64,000 nt of DNA from an uncultured Candidatus Saccharibacteria bacterium (GCA_948288625.1 CAOHYA010000001.1:620001-684000), one strand, 5' to 3'; shown: positions 1-8,974, counted from the first letter of the stretch. Program-made: numbers and translations. The notes: a model not told the origin generated them from the letters alone.

Positions 1-2055
1 GGTTGATACGGCAGAAATAGTCGCGAATCGGAAGGCCATTCCCTTCATACGGTCGGCAGTCTTTGCAGTTTGCTCGGCACCGTAGGTTTCGAAAATTCGG
101 TTCAATACCTTTTTGATTTGCTTCTTCGTCTGAACATTATCGTCGTATGGGTAGTCTTCTGGAAGAATTTCGTTGAAGAATACACGACCAAGTGTCGTTA
201 CTCGCATTTCACCTCGCACGAACAAACGAATTGGAGTTTGAAGTTGAATAGCGTGTGATTCGTAGGCCATTTCAGCTTCGTAGATCGAGCTGTAGGTTTT
301 TACTTCGACAGTTTGCGCACTAGGTTTGTTGTACGTGAGGTAGTAGTTACCAAGTACGATGTCTTGTGCGATCGAAAGCACAGGCGCACCATCAGCCGGC
401 TTCAACAAGTTAGCAGTTGCGCTCATGAGCTCACGTGCTTCTTGTTGTGCTTGGCGTGAAAGTGGCAAGTGAACAGCCATTTGGTCACCATCGTAGTCGG
501 CGTTGAACCCGTTGGCTACGAGTGGATGTAATTGAATAGCCTTACCTTCGACTAACTTAGGCATGAAAGCTTGGATAGACAACCGGTGTAGCGATGGCGC
601 ACGGTTCAATAGAACGTACTTACCTTCGGTTACGGCGTCAAGCGCGTCCCACACTACCGCTTCACCTGATTCGATCAAACGAGTTGCCGAACGGATGTTG
701 TGAGCGTATTCACCTTGAATCAACCAGCTAATGACAAACGGCTTGAAAAGCTCAAGTGCCATTTGTTTTGGAAGTCCACATTCGTTGATTTTAAGCTTAG
801 GACCTACGACGATCACCGAACGTCCAGAGTAGTCGACACGTTTACCAAGAAGGTTTTGGCGGAAACGACCCTGCTTACCCTTGAGCATGTCAGAGATCGA
901 CTTAAGACGACGTCGTCCACCAGTTGCATTTACCGCACGGCCACCACGAGCGGCTGAGTTGTCGATCAAAGCATCGACTGCTTCTTGCAACATACGCATT
1001 TCGTTTCGACGAATGACTTCAGGAGCGTTCAGCTCGATAAGCTTCTTCAAACGGTTGTTACGGTTGATCACACGACGGTAAAGGTCGTTAAGGTCGGACG
1101 TCGCGAAACGACCACCGGTAAGTTGCACCATAGGACGAAGGTCCGGTGGAATCACTGGAAGTACTGTCAACGCGAGGCTTTCAGGCTTGATACCGGCAGA
1201 TTGCATACCTTCAAGTACCTTAAGGCGCTTGAGAAGTTTCTTCTCACGCTGACCTTTAGCACCAGCTACTTCTTCGGTTAATTCGTCAATCAATACAGAG
1301 AGGTCAATTTCATCGAGCAGTGCCTTCAGAGCTTGGCCACCCATACCCACTTCGATGAGGTCTTGGTATTCCTCGGAAAGGTTACGGTAGTCAACTTCGC
1401 TCATGAGTGAATTCTTGACGAGGCTTTCGAGTTGAGTCTTTTTGACTGTGTAGCTTTCGTTTAAGTCTTCAAGTTCGCGAGTTTGAGCTTCGGCCAACGA
1501 CTTAACGTCCGCACCTTCAGCTTCGGCTTCTTTTTCGTATCGGATTTTAATCGCAGCGCGGCCAGCTTCAGTTTCAGCTTCGAGGTCGGCAAGGTACTTA
1601 TCACGAGCTTCGTCGTCAGCCTTGAGCACTACGTAGGTCGCAAAGTATGCGACGCGTTCGAGGTTACGAACAGTAATACCAAGTAACAATGACATTGCTG
1701 ATGGCGTACCGCGCATAAACCAAATGTGCGCGACCGGTGCAGCTAAGCTAATGTGACCCATACGTTCACGACGAACGATAGATTTGGTCACTAAGTCACC
1801 GTTCTTATCGACGGCTGCTTCACGTGAGCGTACACCCTTTAGCTTTGAATCGTGCGGGTTGATATCTTTGACTGGACCGAAAATTCGCTCACAGAAAAGT
1901 CCATCACGTTCAGGCTTTTGGGTACGGTAGTTAATTGTTTCCGGCTTAGTAACTTCACCATGACTCCATTTCAAAATGTCGTCAGAGCTTGCAACGCTTA
2001 AGCGAATTGCATCAAAGTCAGCGATGCCGTTGTTGTTTGCGATAACACGTGACAT
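1..2055 (-). CDS. rpoC: DNA-directed RNA polymerase subunit beta' (3' part outside the window)
   Basis: Catalytic beta' subunit of RNA polymerase; 685 N-terminal residues are visible and the frame stays open to base 1. The catalytic Mg-binding motif NADYDGDQ lies near residue 517, and the clamp stretch RRERMGH followed by LAAPVAHIWF is present. The ATG at 2055-2053 is one base after the rpoB stop, and its Shine-Dalgarno AAGGAGGAGG is formed by the last rpoB codons, so the two are translationally coupled. The N-terminal zinc-binding module is degenerate: the stretch between GPVKD and VRRERMGH, which in most bacteria carries four zinc-binding cysteines (E. coli C70, C72, C85, C88), contains none. 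Identity is certain. Confidence 0.98.
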   Translation of the reverse strand, partial: MSRVIANNNGIADFDAIRLSVASSDDILKWSHGEVTKPETINYRTQKPERDGLFCERIFGPVKDINPHDSKLKGVRSREAAVDKNGDLVTKSIVRRERMGHISLAAPVAHIWFMRGTPSAMSLLLGITVRNLERVAYFATYVVLKADDEARDKYLADLEAETEAGRAAIKIRYEKEAEAEGADVKSLAEAQTRELEDLNESYTVKKTQLESLVKNSLMSEVDYRNLSEEYQDLIEVGMGGQALKALLDEIDLSVLIDELTEEVAGAKGQREKKLLKRLKVLEGMQSAGIKPESLALTVLPVIPPDLRPMVQLTGGRFATSDLNDLYRRVINRNNRLKKLIELNAPEVIRRNEMRMLQEAVDALIDNSAARGGRAVNATGGRRRLKSISDMLKGKQGRFRQNLLGKRVDYSGRSVIVVGPKLKINECGLPKQMALELFKPFVISWLIQGEYAHNIRSATRLIESGEAVVWDALDAVTEGKYVLLNRAPSLHRLSIQAFMPKLVEGKAIQLHPLVANGFNADYDGDQMAVHLPLSRQAQQEARELMSATANLLKPADGAPVLSIAQDIVLGNYYLTYNKPSAQTVEVKTYSSIYEAEMAYESHAIQLQTPIRLFVRGEMRVTTLGRVFFNEILPEDYPYDDNVQTKKQIKKVLNRIFETYGAEQTAKTADRMKGMAFRFATISAVST

Positions 2056-2056
2056 A

Positions 2057-5000
2057 TTACGCCTCCTCCTTAATTTCTTCTATCTCATCAATGTCTTGAA
2101 TAGTAAGACCATCTTCTTCCAAATCAGCCATTTCTTCGTCGGCTTCGTCAAGGATCGCGACATCTTCGTCGTCACCTAGTACTTCTGAAGCAGCAATAGG
2201 TTGACCATTAATCACGCTTCCGATAATTTGCTCGGCATCGACGACAGCGTCTTCGCTTTCGTCCATCAAGTCAACACGTAGACCAAGACCTTGAAGTTCC
2301 TTAACGAGCACGTTGAATGACTCAGGAAGCTTAGGACCGACGATTGATTCATCTTTAATGATTGATTCGTAAGCTTTCGCACGACCGTATACATCGTCAG
2401 ACTTGATAGTAAGCATTTCTTGGAGAGTAGCGGCAGCACCGTATGCTTCAAGTGCCCATACCTCCATCTCACCAAATCGCTGACCACCATTTTGCGCCTT
2501 ACCACCAAGTGGTTGTTGAGTCACCATGGTGTACGGACCAGTTGAACGAGCGTGGATCTTGTCGCTTACCATGTGGTGAAGCTTCAACATGTGCATGACA
2601 CCAACAGTCGTTCGTTCTTCGAACGGTTCACCGTTACGACCATCGAACAGTTGGCTCTTACCATCACGAGAGAACCCAGCTTTTTCAAGTTCGTTTGAAA
2701 TTGATTCGTCAGTTACACCGTTGAATGATGGAGTCGCTACTTTGTACCCAAGGGCACGTGCGGCCATACCAAGGTGCGTTTCAAACAATTGACCAATGTT
2801 CATACGAGATGGCACACCAAGCGGGTTCAAGACGACGTCTACAGGAGTACCGTCTTCCATGAACGGCATGTCTTCCATAGGAAGGATACGTGCCACCACG
2901 CCTTTGTTACCGTGACGTCCAGCTAGCTTGTCACCAACTGAAATCTTACGGAGCTGCGCAACGAAGATTTGGATTTGCATAAGTACGCCAGCCTTAAGTT
3001 CGTGACCGTTTTCACGGCTGAAGATCTTAACGCCAACAACTTTACCACCACCGGCGTTGTTCATGCGTTGTGAAGTATCACGTACGTCCTTAGCCTTTTC
3101 ACCGAAGATCGCACGGAGCAATCGCTCTTCAGAACTGAGCTCTTGCTCACCCTTCGGAGTAATCTTACCAACGAGCACGTCGCCGGCCTTTACTTCGGAA
3201 CCAAGTTGAACGATACCGTTTTCGTCGAGGTGACGAAGTGATTCTTCTGATACGTTCGGAATGTCTCGAGTCACAATTTCCGGACCAAGCTTGGTTTCAC
3301 GAACTTCGACAGTGTAATCTTTGATGTTCACACTTGTGAGCGTGTCATCTTGTACGAGGCGTCGTGAAAGCACGATCGCGTCGTCCATATTGTAGCCAGA
3401 CCATGGCATGAAGGCAACGAGAAGGTCTTTACCGAGGGCGATTTCACCATCAGCGACAGAAGCACCTTCGATAAGCGTGTCGCCTGCTGATACTTTTTGA
3501 CCACGTACGACACATACTTTTTGATTGATTGAACGGTCGTCATTTGACTTCGTAAAGTGAATTGGGCGGTATGACTTTGTGCCGTCTTTATATTTCACTT
3601 GTACTTCATCACCATCGGCACGAACAACTTCACCGTCAGCTTCGGCAACGACTAATTGGCTGGTGTTCTGAGCAATAACGGCTTCGATACCTGTACCTAC
3701 GGTTGGAGCTTCAGGTTGGAGCAATGGCACAGCTTGCTTCTGCATGCTTGCGGCCATCAACGAACGGTCGACACGGTTCTTTTCTACGAAAGGCACCAGT
3801 GAGGCAGTCGCACCAAGAATTTGGCGGTGCGCCGCGTCCATGTAAGTTACTTCTTCGGCGTCAACTTGCTCTGGGAGCAAACCGTTACGAGCAGAAACGC
3901 GTTCATCTTTGAACGAACCATCATCATTAAGGTCAACACCGGCATCGGCAATCACTTCGACTGCTTCCTGTGAAGCATCGAGGTAGACAACTTCGTCGGT
4001 TACTTTACCATCGACGACACGGAGGTATGGAGTTTCAATGAAACCATATTCGTTAATTTTTGCATATGTACCAAGGTTAAGTACCAAACCGATGTTGGCA
4101 CCTTCCGGTGTTTCTACGGCACAAAGGCGGCCATAGTGAGTTGGGTGAGCGTCACGAACATCAAAGCCAGCACGTTCACGGCTCAAACCACCAGGACCCA
4201 TCGATGAAAGACGACGCTTGTGAGCGAGCTCCGCAAGTGGGTTGGTTTCGTCCATAAGCTGTGAAAGCTGTGAACTCGCGAAGAATTCACGAACGGCAGC
4301 GACGACTGGGCGGGCGTTGATAAGTTGAGATGGACTGACTGTTTCGAGGTCGCTCATGCTCATACGGTCCATGGCGTTACGTTGCATACGGAGCATACCA
4401 ACACGGAACTGACGAGCAACAAGCTCACCAACTAATTTCACGCGACGGTTTGAAAGTGCGTCGATGTCGTCGGCAAGTTCTTGCGTGTTGTTAAGACGAA
4501 TGATTTCCTTAACGATAGCGATAAGGTCGCTCACCTGGAATACACGGTTTTCAGTGGTGTTTGGCACTTCGAGGCCAAGACGTTGGTTCAATTTGTAACG
4601 GCCAACGCGGCTGTAGTCGAATCGCTTGAAGTCGAAGAACATACGTTCGATCATTGAACGTGCGTTATCGACGGTTGCGAGGTCACCCGGACGAAGACGG
4701 CGGTACACTTCGATAAGGGCTTCGTTCGTACCACGTGCTGGGTCTTTTTCGAGCGTTTGGTCCAGGTATTTCACTTCACCGGTATCAACATCTTCAAAGA
4801 GAGCTTTGATTTCAGTCGTTTTGTTGTACCCAAGAGCGCGGAAAAGAGTCGTTACTGGCAGTTTACGACGGCGGTCAATTTTAACGTAAATAGCACCGTT
4901 ACTTGCGGTTTCGAATTCAAGCCATGCACCACGGCCTGGAATCAATTTTGCACCGTAGTTGTTACGGGTGGCAAGGCGATCAGCAGTAAAGAATACGCCA

Positions 5001-5416
5001 GCTGAACGAATAAGCTGAGACACAACCACACGTTCGGTACCGTTAATAATGAACGTACCGCGGTCAGTCATCCATGGGTAGTCACCAAGGTAGATTTCTT
5101 GTTCTTTTACTTCACCTGTTACTTTGTTGGTCAACTCGACGGTAGCGTGGAGCGGCGCATCAAAAGTAAGGTTGTTTTCTTTGGCATCGATTTCAGATGT
5201 CTTCGGGTCTTGGAACGCGTACTTGCCAAAACGAAGCGCCAGCTTTTGGCCGGTGTAGTCATCGATAGGGTTGAGTTCTGCGAAGATTTCACCGAGACCA
5301 GTCTCGACGAATTCTTTCCAACTTTCACGTTGGTGTTGAATTAAGTTTGGTATTTCGAGCGCTGTATCGTCTTTAGTAAAAAAGACACGCTTTGTAACAG
5401 GTGTACCTTTAGCCAT
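2057..5416 (-). CDS. rpoB: DNA-directed RNA polymerase subunit beta
   Basis: Beta subunit of RNA polymerase, 1119 residues, shorter than the E. coli protein (1342) and within the range of compact bacterial forms. The rifampicin-pocket region is well conserved (SSQLSQLMD, HKRRLSSMGPGGLSRERAGF, then ETPEGANIGL), as are the C-terminal motifs GDKLAGRHGNKGVV and GGKAQNGGQRFGEMEVWALE. It ends in an acidic tail rich in E and D. The positions corresponding to E. coli H526 and S531 are retained. The gene is the first of an rpoBC operon with its own promoter and a structured leader of about 140 nt; rplJ and rplL, the usual upstream neighbours, are absent, and clpP sits there instead. Confidence 0.99.
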   Translation of the reverse strand: MAKGTPVTKRVFFTKDDTALEIPNLIQHQRESWKEFVETGLGEIFAELNPIDDYTGQKLALRFGKYAFQDPKTSEIDAKENNLTFDAPLHATVELTNKVTGEVKEQEIYLGDYPWMTDRGTFIINGTERVVVSQLIRSAGVFFTADRLATRNNYGAKLIPGRGAWLEFETASNGAIYVKIDRRRKLPVTTLFRALGYNKTTEIKALFEDVDTGEVKYLDQTLEKDPARGTNEALIEVYRRLRPGDLATVDNARSMIERMFFDFKRFDYSRVGRYKLNQRLGLEVPNTTENRVFQVSDLIAIVKEIIRLNNTQELADDIDALSNRRVKLVGELVARQFRVGMLRMQRNAMDRMSMSDLETVSPSQLINARPVVAAVREFFASSQLSQLMDETNPLAELAHKRRLSSMGPGGLSRERAGFDVRDAHPTHYGRLCAVETPEGANIGLVLNLGTYAKINEYGFIETPYLRVVDGKVTDEVVYLDASQEAVEVIADAGVDLNDDGSFKDERVSARNGLLPEQVDAEEVTYMDAAHRQILGATASLVPFVEKNRVDRSLMAASMQKQAVPLLQPEAPTVGTGIEAVIAQNTSQLVVAEADGEVVRADGDEVQVKYKDGTKSYRPIHFTKSNDDRSINQKVCVVRGQKVSAGDTLIEGASVADGEIALGKDLLVAFMPWSGYNMDDAIVLSRRLVQDDTLTSVNIKDYTVEVRETKLGPEIVTRDIPNVSEESLRHLDENGIVQLGSEVKAGDVLVGKITPKGEQELSSEERLLRAIFGEKAKDVRDTSQRMNNAGGGKVVGVKIFSRENGHELKAGVLMQIQIFVAQLRKISVGDKLAGRHGNKGVVARILPMEDMPFMEDGTPVDVVLNPLGVPSRMNIGQLFETHLGMAARALGYKVATPSFNGVTDESISNELEKAGFSRDGKSQLFDGRNGEPFEERTTVGVMHMLKLHHMVSDKIHARSTGPYTMVTQQPLGGKAQNGGQRFGEMEVWALEAYGAAATLQEMLTIKSDDVYGRAKAYESIIKDESIVGPKLPESFNVLVKELQGLGLRVDLMDESEDAVVDAEQIIGSVINGQPIAASEVLGDDEDVAILDEADEEMADLEEDGLTIQDIDEIEEIKEEA

Positions 5417-5554
5417 AAGCTATATTGTCCTCGCATTAGGGTTGGGTTTATATAAGGGTTCTTTGGCGCCGAAGATTCCCTTAACCTCTGGGGTCTTAGC
5501 GATACTGCCATGATCGCATTAAGACATAGATACCCAGGGCTACACTACTTCTTA
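5417..5554 (-). promoter_or_regulatory. structured 5' leader of rpoBC with two hairpins
   Basis: About 138 nt separate the predicted transcription start from the rpoB ATG. On the minus strand the leader can fold into hairpin 1 (5488-5537): three stacked perfect stems CTGGG/CCCAG, GTCTTA/TAAGAC and GCGAT/ATCGC, separated by a 7-nt bulge and a 2-nt bulge and closed by a 9-nt loop. Hairpin 2 (5453-5483) has stems TAAGGG/CCCTTA and TCTT/AAGA with an 8-nt loop. Neither is followed by a T-run, so they are not simple terminators. The translation signal GAGG lies about 12 nt before the ATG, just downstream of hairpin 2. Confidence 0.6.
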
Positions 5555-5560
5555 GTACCA

Positions 5561-5589
5561 ATTATGCACCTAAAATGTTATTAAATCAA
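5561..5589 (-). promoter_or_regulatory. rpoBC promoter
   Basis: On the minus strand TTGATT (5584-5589), a 17-bp spacer, then CATAAT (5561-5566). This is a near-consensus housekeeping sigma-factor promoter located between the clpP stop and rpoB. It predicts transcription initiation near 5554. Confidence 0.7.
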
Positions 5590-5607
5590 GAGATATATTC
5601 AAAAAGT

Positions 5608-6204
5608 TTATGCTTTGTCAACTATTTCGTCGATTAAACCGTACTTCTTCGCTTCTTCGGCACTCATCCAGAAGTCACGATCAGCATCTTTTTCTATCTT
5701 AGAAAGTTTTTGGCCAGTGTTCTTAGCAAGAATTTCATTCAAACGCTGTTTCAGGAACAAGCCTTCACGTAAGGTGATTTCTTGGTCGGTAATCTTACCC
5801 TGCGTGCCACTTGATGGTTGATGAATCATGATACGGCTGTTTGGCAAGGCGTATCTCTTACCTTTCGTACCGCTTGAAAGCAAGAATGCTCCCATACTTG
5901 CCTGTAAGCCGATACCGATAGTTTGAACATCCGGGGCGATCGACTGAATAGTGTCGTAAATGCCAAGCCCGTCATAGACGCTTCCACCAGGACTATTGAT
6001 GTAAAGCTTGATGTCTTTCTTTGGGTCTTCGTACGCTAGGTAGAGTAGTTGAGCAACAACGATATTAGCGGTATGCTCATTCACCTCTTCACCTAAGAAT
6101 ATGATCCTGTCTTTTAATAGACGTGAGTAAATATCGAAAGCTCGCTCACCATCGCTTGAGCGTTCAATAACAGTTGGAACAAGATATCCAGTTGGTTTAT
6201 TCAT
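5608..6204 (-). CDS. clpP: ATP-dependent Clp protease proteolytic subunit ClpP
   Basis: Serine peptidase that forms the double-heptamer chamber used with ClpC (encoded here at 23188-25665). About 198 residues from the chosen start. The triad is visible: Ser in [12 protein letters not shown] (about 103), His in IMIHQPSSG (about 128), Asp in DADRDFWM (about 177). The oxyanion region INSPGGSV is intact. An ATG at 6219 is also in frame, but the ATG at 6204 is preceded by GAGGG at 8 nt, and that Shine-Dalgarno overlaps the upstream ATG, so 6204 is preferred. The promoter is overlapped by a CIRCE operator, predicting HrcA heat-shock control. No terminator is seen before the rpoB promoter. Confidence 0.96.
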   Translation of the reverse strand: MNKPTGYLVPTVIERSSDGERAFDIYSRLLKDRIIFLGEEVNEHTANIVVAQLLYLAYEDPKKDIKLYINSPGGSVYDGLGIYDTIQSIAPDVQTIGIGLQASMGAFLLSSGTKGKRYALPNSRIMIHQPSSGTQGKITDQEITLREGLFLKQRLNEILAKNTGQKLSKIEKDADRDFWMSAEEAKKYGLIDEIVDKA

Positions 6205-6229
6205 GTAAGTATCCCTCATTTATATATTC

Positions 6230-6258
6230 AGTATATATAAAACTGGCACTCTATGCAA
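6230..6258 (-). promoter_or_regulatory. clpP promoter
   Basis: On the minus strand TTGCAT (6253-6258), a 17-bp spacer, then TATACT (6230-6235). The -35 hexamer lies inside the central spacer of the CIRCE inverted repeat, so operator occupancy would block polymerase directly. Confidence 0.75.
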
Positions 6259-6269
6259 GTGAGTGCCAG
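6243..6269. promoter_or_regulatory. CIRCE-type HrcA operator upstream of clpP
   Basis: Inverted repeat CTGGCACTC-N9-GAGTGCCAG with spacer TATGCAAGT. It matches the CIRCE consensus TTAGCACTC-N9-GAGTGCTAA except for two compensated changes per arm. The same 9-nt spacer is found in the clpC operator at 25748-25774. The element could also fold as a hairpin after tig. Confidence 0.85.
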
Positions 6270-6290
6270 TTTTTACTTACTATACCTTGC

Positions 6291-7601
6291 TTAATGAGAA
6301 TGGTTAGTAGCAGCTTTACCGCCGTTTAACTCAACTAACCGTTCGATCGTCTTTTCGGTGACATAGTGGTTAGCGATATCGCGTCGAACTTCCGGAGTGT
6401 CAAACTGCTTCAGCGTCTCCGGATTGTTTTCGTATTGCTTACGGTGAACATTTACGTGCTCGTCAATCTCGTCATCGGTAGCGGTGATTTTTTCAGCCTT
6501 GCTGAGTTCAGCGAGGATCAGACCGGCTTGAGTACGACGTTCAGCCGCTGGTTTCACTTCTTTTTCACGCCACTCTTCTTCGTTCGGGAAGCCGTTGGTA
6601 GCTAGGTAGGTGTCGAGGTCAAGGCCACGGTACGTGAGGTTTTGAGCGAAATCTTGCTCGATCGAACGCATTTGATCTTCCACCAATACCGCCGGTACTG
6701 GTACGCTACTTTTCTCAATCAATTCGGAAATTAATTCGTCTCGAAGCTTTTCACCAGCTTCTTTTTCTTTTTGAGCGGTAATTTCGCGTTTGATGTCGTC
6801 TTTCAATTCGGCGACAGTCTCGAAAGGACCAGCTTTCTTCGCAAGTTCATCATCTACTTTTGGCAACTCAAGTGCGGTAAGTTTTTTAAGAGTAACGGTA
6901 AACGTTACCTTTTCACCTGCTAAATCTTTGGCGTGGTAATCATCCGGGAAAGCAAGCTCGATATCAAATTCTTCACCGACCTTATGGCCAATGATACCTT
7001 CTTCAAAGCCTGGAATAAACTGGTTCGAACCAAGCTTGAGCGTGTAATCCGTACCGGTACCGCCATCGAAAGCAACACCGTCTTTTTTACCGACAAAGTC
7101 AATGAGCGTCTCGTCGCCATCTTCGGCAGCACGAGTAACTTCGATCTTCTCGGCTAACCCAGTTCGCATACGCTCGATAATTTCGTCGATCTCTTTAGCG
7201 GTGACTGAAACTTTTCCTGCCTTAGCGGTAAGCTTTTTGTAGTCACCTAGCTTTACGGCCGGCAATACTTCGACTTCGGCGACAAACTCGAGCACATCAC
7301 CCGGGACATACTTTTTGATATCAACCGTCGGTCGTTCAAGTGCTTGAATTTTTTCGGCGAGGAAAGCTTCGGCAACGGCCTTGCTGATCGCATCGTCCAT
7401 AAGTTGTTCTTGGAGTGCTTGTGGTTCTACATGTTTCGCAGCCACACTTGCTGGTACTTTCCCTTTGCGGAAGCCAGGAACTTTGATGGAATTACTTAGT
7501 TTAACAAGGGCAACTTTTTCGGCATCGGCAAGTTCGGTAGCGTCAACAGAAATAGTCACTTGTACTTTGGTCTCGGATAGGTTTTTTACAGTCGTCTTCA
7601 T
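6291..7601 (-). CDS. tig: trigger factor, ribosome-associated chaperone and peptidyl-prolyl isomerase
   Basis: Binds nascent chains at the ribosomal exit tunnel. 436 residues from the chosen start, normal family length. The N-terminal ribosome-binding domain includes the signature VPGFRKGKVPASV (about residues 40-52); a central FKBP-type domain starts near DGDETLIDFVGKKDG, followed by the C-terminal helical arms and a histidine-containing tail NHSH. The frame extends 12 codons upstream, but that segment contains the promoter: TTGCCA-N17-TATACT ends 7 nt before the ATG at 7601. There is no Shine-Dalgarno, so the mRNA is predicted to be leaderless. hisS lies immediately upstream and clpP downstream. 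Confidence 0.96.
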   Translation of the reverse strand: MKTTVKNLSETKVQVTISVDATELADAEKVALVKLSNSIKVPGFRKGKVPASVAAKHVEPQALQEQLMDDAISKAVAEAFLAEKIQALERPTVDIKKYVPGDVLEFVAEVEVLPAVKLGDYKKLTAKAGKVSVTAKEIDEIIERMRTGLAEKIEVTRAAEDGDETLIDFVGKKDGVAFDGGTGTDYTLKLGSNQFIPGFEEGIIGHKVGEEFDIELAFPDDYHAKDLAGEKVTFTVTLKKLTALELPKVDDELAKKAGPFETVAELKDDIKREITAQKEKEAGEKLRDELISELIEKSSVPVPAVLVEDQMRSIEQDFAQNLTYRGLDLDTYLATNGFPNEEEWREKEVKPAAERRTQAGLILAELSKAEKITATDDEIDEHVNVHRKQYENNPETLKQFDTPEVRRDIANHYVTEKTIERLVELNGGKAATNHSH

Positions 7602-7608
7602 TAGACTC

Positions 7609-7637
7609 AGTATAACAGAGGTGGTATGAGCTGGCAA
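7609..7637 (-). promoter_or_regulatory. tig promoter, leaderless type
   Basis: On the minus strand TTGCCA (7632-7637), 17 bp, TATACT (7609-7614), then 7 nt to the ATG at 7601. The predicted transcription start coincides with or nearly touches the start codon. Confidence 0.7.
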
Positions 7638-7643
7638 ACGGTC

Positions 7644-8936
7644 CTAGTCGCTCAACTTGGCAATCACTTCCTGAACAATCATCTTTTCTTCAGTTTCGCT
7701 AGCGAGGTTTTTCAAAGTATATTGCCCTTCTTCGACTTCTGATTCACCTACGAATAAAATATAAGGAATTTTCTTTTTTAAGGCAGTTTTGATCTGCTTA
7801 TCGAGTTTCCGGCCGGTAATATCGACTTCCGTACGAATGCCTGCCTTACGGAGTTCATTGGCGACTTCCGTGGCGCCATCCAGCACCTGCCCTACTACTA
7901 CAATGTATACGTCCGTAAGAGAACGGTCGTCAGGCAATAAGTCATGGACTGTAAGGAAATTTTCAATCATCGTATTGCCAGGTGCCATGCCGACGGCACT
8001 TAAAGGTTCGGCGCCAAACATACCGACCAGCCCATCGTATCGGCCGCCACCAAATAAAGAACGGCTGTTATCGGGGTGCGTATCAAATGCCTCAAAGACA
8101 GTGCCGGTATAGTAATCAAGCCCACGCATGAGAGTCGCGTCGAATACCGCACTGACGACACCCTGTTTTTCTAAACCGGCAAATACAGCTCTGATTTCAT
8201 CAAGCGATGCCGAAGTCTGCAATTCTTCCGGTAATGCCTCGATAGTACGCGCATCAATAATTTGCTTAATCTTCGGAATTTGTTCGGGAGCATTTTCTCC
8301 TAGAATGATTGCCGCCTGTTCTTCGAAATCTTGTTCGGTAATTTTGCCTCGTCGGTCGAACAGCTTTACCATTTGCCCGGCGGCGACAATATCAAGGCCA
8401 AGGTACTGCGCCATCATAAAGTGAATGAACTTGCGGTTATTCACTCGAATAATGTAATCGTCCTTACGTGCGCCAAACTCTTTAAGAATCGCATCGGCAA
8501 TCGCAATAATCTCAATGTCCGCCGTAATATCTTCGACGCCGAACAAATCGACGTTCAATTGCCAAAATTCACGTTCTCGGCCACGTTGCGGACGCTCATA
8601 ACGCATGAAGTTCGCGATCGAATACAATCTTGCAGGATACGCCAGTTCTTGGCGACGCGCGGCAACCATACGGCTGATCGTCGGAGTCATTTCAGGGCGA
8701 ATCGCTACGGTACGATCACCACGATCGGTAAACACGTAAGTCTGTTCGTTTACCAGTTCTTGCCCACTTTTAGCGGCGTATATTTCAAGCGGTTCAAGAA
8801 TGGGCGCGCCATATTCTTCATACCCGAACCGTTCGACGACAGTGCGCCAAGTATTGAAAATGTAATTTTGAACCCGTTTTTGTTCAGGGTAATAGTCGCG
8901 TGTACCTTTGTAAGGTTGTGAAGATAAGCTTGCCAT
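7644..8936 (-). CDS. hisS: histidine--tRNA ligase
   Basis: Class II aminoacyl-tRNA synthetase charging tRNA-His, 430 residues. Visible are the N-terminal KGTRDYYPEQ, motif 2 as FMRYERPQRGREREFWQ, the histidine-specific signatures RGLDYYTGTVFE and GGGRYDGLVGMFG, and a C-terminal anticodon-binding alpha/beta domain starting near LTDVYIVVVG. Motif 3 is odd: AVGMAPGNTMIENFL stands where most HisRS have a G-E-R-L type sequence, so the usual motif-3 arginine is not evident. A promoter TTGCCC-N17-GACAAT (8946-8974) ends 9 nt before the ATG, so the leader would be only a few nucleotides long. Confidence 0.96.
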   Translation of the reverse strand: MASLSSQPYKGTRDYYPEQKRVQNYIFNTWRTVVERFGYEEYGAPILEPLEIYAAKSGQELVNEQTYVFTDRGDRTVAIRPEMTPTISRMVAARRQELAYPARLYSIANFMRYERPQRGREREFWQLNVDLFGVEDITADIEIIAIADAILKEFGARKDDYIIRVNNRKFIHFMMAQYLGLDIVAAGQMVKLFDRRGKITEQDFEEQAAIILGENAPEQIPKIKQIIDARTIEALPEELQTSASLDEIRAVFAGLEKQGVVSAVFDATLMRGLDYYTGTVFEAFDTHPDNSRSLFGGGRYDGLVGMFGAEPLSAVGMAPGNTMIENFLTVHDLLPDDRSLTDVYIVVVGQVLDGATEVANELRKAGIRTEVDITGRKLDKQIKTALKKKIPYILFVGESEVEEGQYTLKNLASETEEKMIVQEVIAKLSD

Positions 8937-8945
8937 ATCCGTTTC

Positions 8946-8974
8946 ATTGTCGCATGTTACAGGGGTTAGGGCAA
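8946..8974 (-). promoter_or_regulatory. hisS promoter
   Basis: On the minus strand TTGCCC (8969-8974), 17 bp, GACAAT (8946-8951), then 9 nt to the hisS ATG. It lies between the stop of the upstream unknown gene and hisS. Confidence 0.5.

Noticed and set aside
2057..5416. Possible intein or insertion in rpoB or dnaE
   Set aside because: Both read through conserved motifs with normal spacing and lengths.
6243..6269. Reading the inverted repeat only as the tig terminator
   Set aside because: On the minus strand it is followed by TTTTATATA, so weak termination is possible, but the N9 spacing, CIRCE match and identical spacer at clpC make operator function the better reading.
8331..8921. 196-codon open frame on the plus strand
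   Set aside because: It lies entirely antisense to hisS, has no start signal and no recognisable motif; it is a shadow of hisS codon use.
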